A DNA stretch of 64,000 nt, taken from NCBI RefSeq assembly GCF_016801865.2, contig NC_068939.1, positions 154,634,240-154,698,239 of the forward strand. The letters run 5' to 3'. The notes under the pieces are model-generated. The model was given only the letters and a program-made list of their open reading frames with translations. It was not told where the DNA came from and searched no databases. The DNA comes from Culex pipiens pallens. Its lineage: Eukaryota > Arthropoda > Insecta > Diptera > Culicidae. This document shows, in pieces, positions 40,965 to 51,386 of the stretch (positions are counted from its first letter, which is position 1; every line of letters begins with the position of its first letter). The translations under genes were made by a program, and so were the position numbers.

Positions 40965-41324
40965 TAAAATTATAAAATTATAAAATTATAAAATTATAAA
41001 ATCATAAAATTATAAAATTATAAAATTATAAAATTATAAAATTATAAAATTATAAAATTATAAAATTATAAAATTATAAAATTATAATATTATAAAATTA
41101 TAAAATTATAAAATTATAAAATTATAAAATTATAAAATTATAAAATTAAAAAATTAAAAAATTAAAAAATTATAAAATTAAAAAATTAAAAAATTATAAA
41201 ATTATAAAATTGTAAAATTATAAAATTATAAAATTACAAAATTATAAAATTATAAAATTATAAAATTATAAAATTATAAAATTATAAAATTATAAAATTA
41301 TAAAATTTTGAAATTATAAAATTA
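40965..41324. repeat. (AAAATTAT)n satellite, array 1
   Basis: About 45 tandem 8-bp units AAAATTAT with a few AAAAATTA variants. It ends at the start of a Helitron-like fragment. Confidence 0.92.
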
Positions 41325-41615
41325 TCTATATATATAAAAAAATTCGACGGTTTTGTTCGAACGCGAATCAGTTCAATACGGAGCGTCGGATCGAGGTGCT
41401 TTTTGTGGCGTTGGGTTCGTATAAGCCCAAGGAAGGTTCTTACGCCAAAAAATGACATCTTTGGTCACTCTGGAACCGATTCCGAAAAATCTACAAAATG
41501 TATGGGAAAAGTTGCGCAAAATCAAATTTTGATCACAGGAGGCTGTATAAGCAAACAAGCTAAAAACGTCAAGAAACCAAAAAAGGGCAGGACGAAGTTT
41601 GCCGGGAAAAGCTTG
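41325..41615 (+). mobile_element. Helitron-like non-autonomous fragment H1
   Basis: Starts TCTATATATATAAAAAAATT and ends near GACGAAGTTTGCCGGGAAAA + GCTTG. Many insect Helitrons begin TCTATATATA and end with a short GC-rich hairpin and CTAG-like terminus. No terminal repeats or target duplication. It closely matches 43032-43320. The 3' terminus is CTTG rather than CTAG/CTRR, so the call is tentative. Confidence 0.5.
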
Positions 41616-41632
41616 TAAAATTATAAAATTAT

Positions 41633-41867
41633 AGTTTTGAAATTATTATTAAATCCGGCCCACTAAGGAGTTTTGATGTTAGGTTCTCTAGAAAAAGATG
41701 AACAAGTTTTCTTTTACAAAGATAAATGATAAAAAATATTAAATTTATCAAAACATGAGAAATACCATTTAAATTTGAATACCGACAATATTTATGAGTA
41801 TTTGGCAACACAGCAAAAAATCCGATGGTAAAATCTCATGCAAAAGCTTGCATATCACTATAAATCA
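41633..41867. repeat. Second copy of the 235-bp repeat
   Basis: Same length and, by eye, same sequence as 40718-40952. It flanks the satellite and Helitron-like fragment on the right, and is followed by GGGTGGCCACCAG and TTCCCGGTTTTTTCCCGG, a phrase common at arthropod hAT-like repeats. Confidence 0.85.
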
Positions 41868-43031
41868 GGGTGGCCACCAGATTTGGATTTTCAATTTCCC
41901 GGTTTTTTCCCGGTTTTCTCCCGAGGCCAGAAGGAATTTTTCCATATAGTTTTAAATCAAATTACAATGTTTTTTTATAGACTGACATAACGTATACATT
42001 TGGTTCAATATTTTTATTTCTCAAAAAAGCTTTCAAATTGAATACAAAAAGTAAGAAGCCGTTTTTAACAGTTTCTAGTCCAAATCCTTAATTTCCATAA
42101 TGCTTGTTATTTTTCATCTCCATGCTCCACAATTTTTCTTAACTTAAAATCAATAAAAAATCGTTTTGTATTAAATTCAAGAATTACATAAATTATTACT
42201 GGAAAGCAGGAAATAGCATTTACAATGTTGGGTATGAGTATGGGTAGAAAAGATTTGCAAAAGACAACAACATTTATGCAAATACTCTTCAGTTTTCTTT
42301 GAAAAAGCTTTTGTAAATTCAAGAAGAACGATTCTTCCAGAGAAAAAGTGCCATATATTTAAAAAATCGGTACCATAAAACATGTTTTGCTGATCGATTT
42401 AGTATCTTCGGCAAGGGTTTAGGTATTGATGGGATTTCTAGAAAAAATGTAACTGTCCAAAAAAGACCCTTCTGAGTTGGTCTGTTCTTCAACCTCTCAT
42501 CACAACTCCCAGATCGCGCAAACATAATCATAATTTTCTATACATCCTTTGTATGAGCCGTGCCAAATTTATTGAAAAAAAGAAAAAATAAACATGTTTG
42601 GGTGTTTTTAAATTTTTGAGTACCACAGAATGGTAATAAACCAATTGACCGTGCTGCGATTTTCTGAACAACACAACCGAAACATCTCTAATCTCTAATC
42701 TCTCTAATCTTTTTTTTACGGAATTTTCAGATGATAATCAAATAAAACCCAACAAAAACTAATTTTTTTGTTGGAATAAAAATAAAAATTAACTGTTTGT
42801 ATTGAAATGACTGTTATGCACTTGAACTCTGAAATTATTGTTATTTTAAAATATCTGAAAATTTTATTTAAAATTTCAATTGCAATTTTAAAATAAATTT
42901 TAAAAGAAAAATATTTTTTCAAATGTTCTGAATTTGAACACAATTTGATAGGCATTTAACTGTTGAAAGATTCCCAAATAACTATATAAAAATATCTTAA
43001 ATACCAAATATTTCCGACATTTTAAAATCTA
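41868..43031. other. AT-rich DNA without genes
   Basis: Contains CCCGG-rich sequence at 41895-41925 and then AT-rich DNA. Open frames are short, Asn/Lys/Ile/Phe-rich, and not credible as genes. Confidence 0.5.
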
Positions 43032-43320
43032 TCTATATATATAAAAAATTTCGACGGTTTTGTTCGAACGCGAATCAGTTCAATACGGAGCGTCGGATCG
43101 AGGTGCTTTTTGTTGCGTTGGGTTCGTATAAGCCCAAGGAAGGTTCTTACGCTAACTAATTGACACTTTGGCCACTCTGGAACCGATTCCGGAGCATCTG
43201 CAGATTGTATGGGAAAAGTTGCGTAAAATCAAATTTTGATCACAGGAGGCTGAATAAGCAAACAAGCTATACGTCAACAAACAAAAAAACACAAGACGAA
43301 GTTGGTCGGGTAAGGCTTGT
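43032..43320 (+). mobile_element. Helitron-like non-autonomous fragment H2
   Basis: Near-duplicate of H1: same start TCTATATATATAAAAAA, same interior (TTCGAACGCGAATCAGTTC), end GTTGGTCGGGTAAGGCTTGT. It differs by substitutions and small indels, so the family has several copies. No coding capacity. Confidence 0.5.
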
Positions 43321-44772
43321 TATACAAAAGTACTCAAATGTGATTTAAAAACACAAACACAAAATTTCATAGCAATTTGTCCTTAATAATTTGTTTGACT
43401 GAGAAAGCCAAAAATCATCTTATAAAATACTACTGAAAACGGATTTTTGAAATTCCACCAAATGTTTTACAGTAAAAATTTTAAACAGTCCGTCTTGATT
43501 ATCTGAAGGTTTTAATAATAAAAAACAATTCGTATTTTTTAATTCAGCGACTTAATTTTAATAATTGTTGAGTGGTTGATTGCCTATTAAATTTAAAAAT
43601 GCATTTTTTCAATATTTCATTTCAGCCATTTTGGCCGCCATCTTGGATTTCATAATTCTAAATCATTTTAAAATAGTTTACTGCTATCTGGGATGATTAG
43701 GGACTTATGGGGTGAATAGGGCCTACGGGATAATTATGCGTAGAAACACAACAAACAGTCGAAAAATTTCAATCGCGTTTTTCTCAGATGCACTTTTTTT
43801 AACATGGGACAATTATGCGTAGAACGGCAGTTTAGGCTGGTACAAATTTTATTTAAAGTTTTTGTCCCCCCTTCAAAATTGGCCCGAAAAATCTCGTGGC
43901 AATTTTTTTTTTCAAAAAACTTCAAAATTATAATGAAAATTTAAGTGGAATCAACTGAACTCAATTTTGATTCATTCATCTGCGTTCAGAATCATTTTTT
44001 GCATGTTTAAGTCAATTAAAAAATCATTTGAATTTTTGAAAATTTTCGATGTTAATTTTTTACTGTCGCTAATATTTTTGTTTTCGTCAAATCTTACAAT
44101 TTTTGAAATTTAATGATTGCAAAACAACTGAACTAGTGTAAAATGCATTTTAAAACATTTTTTCCATGCAAATGTTAAAACTGTGGCTTTTTATTTCAAT
44201 ATTTATATTTATTGTTTTTTTCCGATGCCTTCGGATAATCGAGTCTGAACTGTATTCTTATTTTTAACGGCGCACATCAAGCTTAGCTTTTTCCACCACG
44301 ATTTTCGGTACGCAAATTTTAAGTATCTTCGAAATTGTGGGAACTATCGGTTATTTATTTCCTTTAGTTACTGTCTACAAAAAAATAAAGCAGATTTTGA
44401 CTCTTTTTACAATCATATTGTTGAAGGGTTAAATCCGTAAGTTGATATTGAAATACATAAAAAAATAAAAATAAATTGTTTATTGTGCTTATGAAATTCA
44501 ATACAAAGTCTTATTGAAATAAGACTTCAAAAATCATAGCGCTGAGTAAATTTCCTATTGACACGCGAACTTGATCGGAAAAATTGCAGCTTATCAAACA
44601 TTTGTTTTTTAAACCGGGTCCGGTGGTGTAGTGGGTAGTTGCTTCTTCCCCCTCGCCAAAGAAATATATCATGGAATACTCAACAGAAAAAAACAACCAA
44701 AGTCTAGTAGCTTGGTCTATTACACAAATTTAAACATTATTTTCCCAAATTCTTCATTTAGAATAACTAGAA
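43321..44772. other. AT-rich DNA with a tRNA-SINE-like scrap
   Basis: No gene. At 44619-44660 the sequence GGTCCGGTGGTGTAGTGGGT resembles the A-box half of a tRNA-derived SINE; the B box and tail are not evident. The rest is low-complexity A/T-rich sequence. Confidence 0.4.
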
Positions 44773-45222
44773 ATAAAATTATAAAATTATAAAATTATAA
44801 AATTATAAAATTATAAAATTATAAAATTATAAGATTATAAAATTATAAAATTATAAAATTATAAAATTATAAAATTATAAAATTATAAAATTATAAAATT
44901 ATAAAATTATAAAATTATAAAATTATAAAATTATAAAATTATAAAATTATAAAATTATAAAATTATAAAATTATAAAATTATAAAATTATAAAATTATAA
45001 AATTATAAAATTATAAAATTATAAAATTATAAAATTATAAAATTATAAAATTATAAAATTATAAAATTAAAAAATTATAAAATTATAAAATTATAAAATT
45101 ATAAAATTATAAAATTATAAAATTATAAAATTATAAAATTATAAAATTATAAAATTATAAAATTATAAAATTATAAAATTATAAAATTATAAAATTATAA
45201 AATTATAAAATCATAAAATTAT
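44773..45222. repeat. (AAAATTAT)n satellite, array 2
   Basis: About 56 units of the same 8-bp motif as array 1, with only a few substitutions (for example AAGATTAT). Highly homogeneous, so recently expanded. Confidence 0.93.
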
Positions 45223-45639
45223 ATATTAAATTATTCCTAATTTCTTCATTTCAGAAATTTCCTTATTTCATAATTTCATATTTTTTTAATTTTAGTTTTT
45301 CTTGTTTTAGAAATTATAATTATAATTATAATTTTTTAACTTTGTTGATTCAACCCTTAGTTGCTGAGATATTGCCATGCAAAGGTTTGAAAACAGGAAC
45401 GGGGCACTTTATCAAAATTTCACTAAAGTACTTTTTGATTGCAAATTTGATTTTACATCGAAAAATGAAGTTGAAAAAATTTTGCGACCAATATTTCGAT
45501 TTTTTGAAAAAATCAGTATTGATTAGAAAGTTCATAACTCAGTCAAAGATTTAATGCACAACCTGGAAATTTCTGAAAAGTTGGTATTTAATGTCCTCTA
45601 AAACATATCAAAAAATGAGTCGGGTCTTTCTGAGGATGC

Positions 45640-45860
45640 GGAGTCGGAGCCGGCAAATACTGAGAAGCTGGAGTCGGAGTCAGAGTCACTAAATCTTCAG
45701 CATCCGGAGTCGGTGCCAGAGTCATCTTATTTTAAACAAATTTGTATGTGAGTTGTTGTTGGAGGCGGTGACGTCAGGTCTTTTCGGAAAGTTTGAGTCT
45801 GAGTCGAAGTCGGAGTCGCTGAATCACGAGAAGCCGAAGTCGGAGCCGGAGTCGCTTCAA
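45640..45860. repeat. Degenerate GAGTCG-type repeat
   Basis: Irregular runs of GGAGTCGGAGTC/GGAGCCGG on the plus strand. On the minus strand it reads as CCGACTCC runs, in the region where the next exon of the serine-rich gene would be sought. No clear unit boundary. Confidence 0.6.
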
Positions 45861-45908
45861 AACGTACCCAATTCCCCAGCCCAGAATATAATTTTGGAAT
45901 TCACTCAC

Positions 45909-47325
45909 CGTGTCCACCGAGGTTGTCGTTTAGTTTTCTCTTGGGCACGATTACACTTTCTGAAACAATAAAGCATTTTAAATAAATTTTATAGAAAAAA
46001 TCAAGAATTTTAACTCCAATTTATACCAGATGTACTTGCGCTCGTTTGCAGTGGGTCGATCGTTTCCAGCGGGTCATGGTCGTCGAAGAGACTTAGGTTC
46101 GCGTACGGCATAAAGTACTGTTCTACGAGGCTCACGTGTATCACGTACGGTGTCGACTCCTCTCCATCACTTTCCACATCTACTTCGGCGTCATATTCTG
46201 CTTCTTCCGGGTGTTCTTCGCTGCCTTCGTCTTCGTCCTCTGCGTCTTCAAAACCAGCATCATCGAATAAACAGTTGTTTCTGCTAATCACTGTGATGTC
46301 CCCAAAAGGGTCTTCATCCGGAAACTCACGCCTATTTGGGGATGACGTCGTAGGGAGACGTTTGGGAGCGGGCAGGTTGTTAGATGTTTCTTTAGCTTCC
46401 TTATGTGTGTTCGTCGTAAATTCCAGTTGATGCGCAGACAGCTTACGCCGTATTGGTCTGATTGCCGCGATGTCTTCGGCTTCAGCATACTTTTCAGGGC
46501 TTCCGATTAGCGAAGCCGATGGTGAGCCATGTTCGATTGACCGGCCACTGTTGAAACTTGTAACCAACACTCCGGCACGTGTACGCTTCAGCTGAGTGTT
46601 CTGGGTGGCGTTAAGCGACAGTAGACCGCGTCCATTTGATCGGCCGCTGCTGTTGAGGCTTGTAACCAACACTCCAGAACGTTCGCGTTTCAGCTGGGGT
46701 TCCTGCGTAAGGTTGAGCCGCTGACGCAACGCTTCCGTTGCTCCTCGGGCTGACGTATCGAGGCTGCTGTTGACGGCGAAACTGGTGCGCTTCAGTTGAG
46801 AGTCCTGGGCGTCGTTAAGCGACGGTGGATCGCGTCCATTTGATCGGCAGCTGCTGTTGAGGCTTGTAACTGACACTCCAGAACGTTCACGTTTCAGCTG
46901 GGGTTCCTGCGTAACGTTGAGCCGCTGACTCGGTTGCTTGCCGGATGATCGTTCGCTGTTGGCACTGAGAGTGCTGACGTCACTGTTGGTAATATTCTTG
47001 AATGGCTTCCGTTGATCGGCATAGGCATGGGTTAAGTCAATGTCTGTTGCCGTCAGTGTGCTGTCGCTTGTCTGGTTTACGCTGGACACATCGGTCTCAT
47101 CCGCTACAGAAGCGTCCAGCATCATTTGAGCTGCTTCTGGAAATAGAACATAAAATATCGGTTAAATTATCATTCCATTTTATGGTGATCGGTTTCTCCT
47201 ACTCCTACTATTATTCCTCCAGAAAGCAAGCTGTTTCATAAAGTTTACATGAAAATAATATTATAAGTGTTGGTAATCTTACCTAGCAATAAATCGAAAT
47301 TGCTAAAAAGATCGAAATCCATCAT
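45909..47325 (-). CDS. Unidentified Ser/Thr-rich acidic protein (3' end not found)
   Basis: Exon 1 (47325-47283, MMDFDLFSNFDLLL), exon 2 (47136-46027) and exon 3 (45959-45909, ESVIVPKRKLNDNLGG). All splice sites are GT-AG and phase-consistent, and exon 3 ends at a GTGAGT donor, so at least one more exon should follow. Exon 2 contains about four imperfect repeats built on LN-TQ-PQLKRERSGV-VTSLNSS. Next comes a basic segment (RPIRRKLSAHQLEF), DEDPFGDITVISRNN and a strongly acidic stretch. No known domain is recognised; low-complexity nuclear protein is the most I can say. Without splicing into exon 3, exon 2 would end a few codons later (stop at 46010). A GAGTCG repeat and satellites lie downstream and may have damaged the 3' end. 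Confidence 0.6.
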
Positions 47326-47741
47326 TAATGTAAATTTTACGTTGATTTTTTCTCCAAAAAAAGGCAGCGAGCGAGGCGGCGAGCTAACAACACGAGGCAA
47401 AACACTTTTTTGACAGCAGCCGTTCCATTTTCCATATAGGTCCTCAAAACACAAAGCCCTAACTCAGTTGACCTAATGATAATGTTTATTTACGTATTCG
47501 GCCTCTTGTGGTGGAAGACTAACACGAAATAATAAACAACAACAAACCAACACCGAATTGAGCCCTTATCAAATAATTAAATACCGTACAAATTTTGTGA
47601 AGTTTTGAGGGATATTGTATTTTTTATGTGTAAAGGAAGTTATTCTTATGTATTTTATTCAATAATCCGATTTGTTTACATTTTCGACTTAGGACCTTTT
47701 ACATTGTTTTGCTTGAAATGATACTGCTCTCTTAATACCTA

Positions 47742-48828
47742 CACTGAAAAAACCCAACATAGCAAAATCAAATGTTTTTTCACGTGAGCTACTCCAAAAA
47801 CCAACACGATAACTTCACGTGATTTTCCTTTGACTCTCACATGCTTTTCATTTCAAATGAATGGGAAAATCATTCAGCTCCAGCTGATCATTAGGAAAAA
47901 AACATTCACTCATCTTTTGCATGGTGTTCACGCGGGATTCAAATGAATTTCACTTTGATTAGCCCCAATCAGCTTGTCCTTTGATTTTGAAGTGGAAGTC
48001 ACGTGAGATTCAAATGAATTTCATTCTGATTTGCCCTATTCGACTTGTCCGTTGATTTCCAAGTGAAATTCACGTTAGTTTCAAATGCTATCGATGATGA
48101 AAATTAATCCTAAAGCAAGATGGCAATTTTCAACGGGTACGAGTTGGAGCTCGCACTTAATTTGCTCCCGAAAAAAGTGGTTTTAATAATTTATGCATTT
48201 CAGGATTATGTGGTAAGTATTTTCTTATTAATTCTTAGCAAAATTGAATACTAAGCAGACAATTTTATACCATTTTTCCAGGAAATCACGGATATGCTAA
48301 TTTCCAGCGAAACTTAGGGATTTCCACGGAAGAGACTTTTCAGGACCTCCGTGAGGTGAGAGATCCGGCGTGTGGCCAAGGAGTCACGGATCGCTGATCG
48401 TCCAGAATGTGCGTGCATCTTATTTTTAAGTGTGAATTGTAAGACAATTGTGAAAGTTAAATTTCTCGAAAAAGTTAAGTTTGTGTACACGTTTAGAAAT
48501 TTGTTAAGTGTTATTTACATTATAAAAATAAAAGGCAAAACTCAAAAACATATGAAACGTATTTTAATAAAATGCTACATAAAATTTTCACTTGAAACTG
48601 AACAGAAAATCATTTGATATTAATGTGCAATCCATTTCATTCCCATAAACATTTCATGTGATAATCATGTGCAATGACACGTGAGGTTAACGTGATTTGC
48701 CTTTGAATCTACCACGTCGCGCGATGAATTTTGTTCAAGTGATTTGCACATGACATTCCCATGTAAAGTCGTATGGGGCAGAATCACGTGTGAAACATGT
48801 GATATTGCTATGTGTCTTTCTTTCAGTG
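47742..48828 (+). mobile_element. MITE family A, copy A2, with a small spliced ORF
   Basis: 1,087 bp, CACTGAAA inverted ends, TA duplication. It is in the opposite orientation to A1, with the same subterminal CACGTG/CATGTG-rich sequence. On the plus strand: ATG at 48120, exon 1 to 48212 (MAIFNGYELELALNLLPKKV), intron 48213-48281 (GTAAGT...TTCCAG), exon 2 with stop at 48315-48317. This is a 42-residue spliced ORF that is intact here and broken in A1. The protein has no recognised family. Confidence 0.82.
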
Positions 48829-48830
48829 TA

Positions 48831-50224
48831 CCTCACGCAAGACGGAAATTGTTCGCAGAATAATTTGGTATGAATTATTCAAACGAATCGAAATAATGTT
48901 GTTCCTTTTCCGCCTCTTCACTTTTTTGCTGTTTATATACAAACCCACATTGTTTATAAACACACGACGCCATCTTGGAAATGATGTGTGGTAGGCTGAA
49001 ATCCTCATCTGTCATCCCCCTGGAGAGAACAGTCCGAACAGTTGTCAGAAAATTTTGTGGCTCCGTGACGAGTATACCCTTTGGAAAGGTAGCGGCTCTC
49101 GACGTTATGTTTTGAGCGTTACGATTTTGATGAAGAACATTTTTCATCATAGTAAACTCAGGATTTTTCAGATTTGTTTGGTTTGACAAGTGTCATGTTT
49201 TGATGGATTTGATTTGTATTTCTTTCAGTTCAAGTTCTATGATTTTTTTGTAATTTAAAAGACCTTGGGAAGCAGTTAAAATCCAATCTAAGCCTGCAGT
49301 GTCCATCAGGACCACCCGAATACATAGATTTGGCGGTGGGACAAAAGCATTCGTTGGGGTTTGTTTCCTTCCAGGTTTTTATTTCGCTCTCAAATGGATA
49401 ATAAATATGCTGCCGTGTCAAAATTGCTGCTCGTGGATTAGGCAAGATCTTATTGTCTTACCAAGGCAGTTTGTTTTATGAGTAATTGGCGATTATCCAC
49501 GCTCCATACAAATAGATGTCTGTGTGAGCTATTGTCAACAATGAAAGATAGGGTCCCAAAAAGTCGAAAAGTCTGTTCATCAAATCAGACCAGCATTAGG
49601 ATTATAAATGAAAATTAAACATATAAACAAAAAGATTCCATCTGCTTAACATATTTTCCTAATGATATGTTTCGTCGTTCCCCCAAAAACTGACCAGAGA
49701 AATTGTACTGACTAAGCCTTCGGTCACAAATGTTAAAGCCACGGAAAATGTCCCAAACAATTTCGCACAAAAATTTAATTGAAAAAAGTTTAGTTTTCTG
49801 AAAATTTCAGTGGAATTCTGTTGGAATTGGAATTTGGAACTAATTACGCGAAGCCACATCTCTAGTGAGAACTTCTGTACGAGCCACAGCTGGTACAGAA
49901 AACCCAGCGTTGCCAGCATCCAAAACAGTTAAATTCTTTGGCGGAACTTGACCCACCCGGTAAAAGGCGGTGGTTCTGCTCCAAGTTTATCCTTTTCCAG
50001 CAAACTTCGGACGTACCGGACATGGGGACACTATCCGCGATAGCCGTCAGTAAATTCACATTGTTGATTTAGAGCATTTGGAAATTTTTTGACAACTGAA
50101 GATTGCACCTGGTTGCTGCGAAAAAAAAGTAACGCTTTAAACATCAGTTTACCCAGAGGCTCACGACAATCAAAAGTGTTGCTAAAGGGGGGATGTACCG
50201 CGATGTACCGCGTAACGCAACCAT
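48831..50224. other. Intergenic DNA without recognised genes
   Basis: Mixed-composition sequence. No frame above about 100 codons, no TIR pair or repeat family seen by eye. Confidence 0.4.
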
Positions 50225-50690
50225 AAATTAAATGCCAGTGCTCCCTCTGGGTTACTCTGTGGCTCTGTTGTTCTTCAGCTTTTTGATCTCCCTCTTCACC
50301 GTCTCTAGATCAGGCACTGGGAACTGTTCATCAGCTGCGGGCGCTCCAAGGTTGACTCCTACGCCGTCTCCGTCCGCTTCATTGCCGTTGAGGTGCTCGT
50401 TGAAGTACTGCTTCCACCTTTCCAACACCTCGCTCTTGTTTACAATCAGGTTTCCGGCACGAAGGCACGAAGCCTTTGCGGGACCGGTTCACCTTCTCGT
50501 AAAACTTTCGCGACTCGTTAGCTCGGAATAGCTGCTCCATTTCTGCGCAGTCTCGGTCTTCCTGCTGGCGCTTCTTGAGCTTGAAAACCACGACTTGCCG
50601 ATTCCGATGTCGTAAGCTGCTTTCTTCTCATCGGTAATACGTTGGCACTCGTCGTCGTACCAATCATTCCGACTGTTTCGTCAAAAGTTT
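50225..50690 (-). pseudogene. RTE-like fragment (region before the RT)
   Basis: Minus strand gives LKKRQQEDRDCAEMEQLFRA, NESRKFYEKVNRSRKGFVPS and, after a one-base shift, LERWKQYFNEHLNGNEADGD. This is the linker between endonuclease and RT in RTE-like elements (the NESRKFYEKVN...WKQYFNELLNG phrase). It probably belongs to the family whose RT relic lies at 13022-14270. Confidence 0.7.
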
Positions 50691-50778
50691 TTACGAGTTT
50701 GCAATTTAAAAAATGATAAGGGAGTTGTCATCCATAATGAAGCTCTCCTCATGCAAGCTTACGTGTTGTATATTATTC

Positions 50779-50784
50779 TTTATT
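50779..50784 (-). terminator. Candidate poly(A) signal of rumpelstiltskin
   Basis: Minus-strand AATAAA about 600 bp after the stop codon. The 3' UTR would span 50770-51386 and include a TG dinucleotide run on the plus strand (51164-51188). Confidence 0.4.
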
Positions 50785-51163
50785 GTTTACCAATCGTGCG
50801 CACCGTCGCCGCGTACACATCGTCAGATTTGCACTTGTCGAACATTGAACTCGCCCATCCTACTACACCTTCATGCAAACTGGACAGCTCGATACCCTAC
50901 TTCAACCTGTCTAATCTGGTCGACCACACGCGCTTGAACAACTGACTACTAAAGAGGGGGAAAAGAGGGAAATCTGCTGCGCCACCGAGATGAAAAGCGG
51001 CCCCATTTCGTGTTACGGAACCGAACGCAGAACGCACATTCTCCTCATGCGGAATCGTCTTGAAGTGTATTAACTTAAAGCAAGTAATCCTAGTCTTGTG
51101 TATGCAATATTGTGTGTGTGCACGCGATCCCTTAATCAATAAAACTGCTACCGCTATCATCCC

Positions 51164-51188
51164 TGTGTGTGTGTGTGTGTGTGTGTGT
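51164..51188. repeat. (TG)n microsatellite
   Basis: About 12 TG units within the probable 3' UTR of the rumpelstiltskin gene. Confidence 0.9.
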
Positions 51189-51386
51189 CGAAGAGCGAAA
51201 CTCAAAAAAAGCCTGACTTTGTCCAATTGATCGAAAGTTAAAGAATGTTGAGCAAACTAAAAACGATACCGATTTCAACGAAATGGGCAACCCAGAGTAA
51301 AAGTCGAGTCGAACCTACGCGCAACACGAACAGCGATGACAGCAGAAACCCACACACACACCCACTCACATCCCTCGCTCAAATAC

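Noticed and set aside
40965..41324. Possible CRISPR-like regular array
   Set aside because: The unit is 8 bp with no unique spacers; it is a simple satellite in a eukaryotic genome.
44619..44660. tRNA gene
   Set aside because: Only an A-box-like phrase is present; no cloverleaf, B box or anticodon arm could be drawn. Treated as a SINE scrap.
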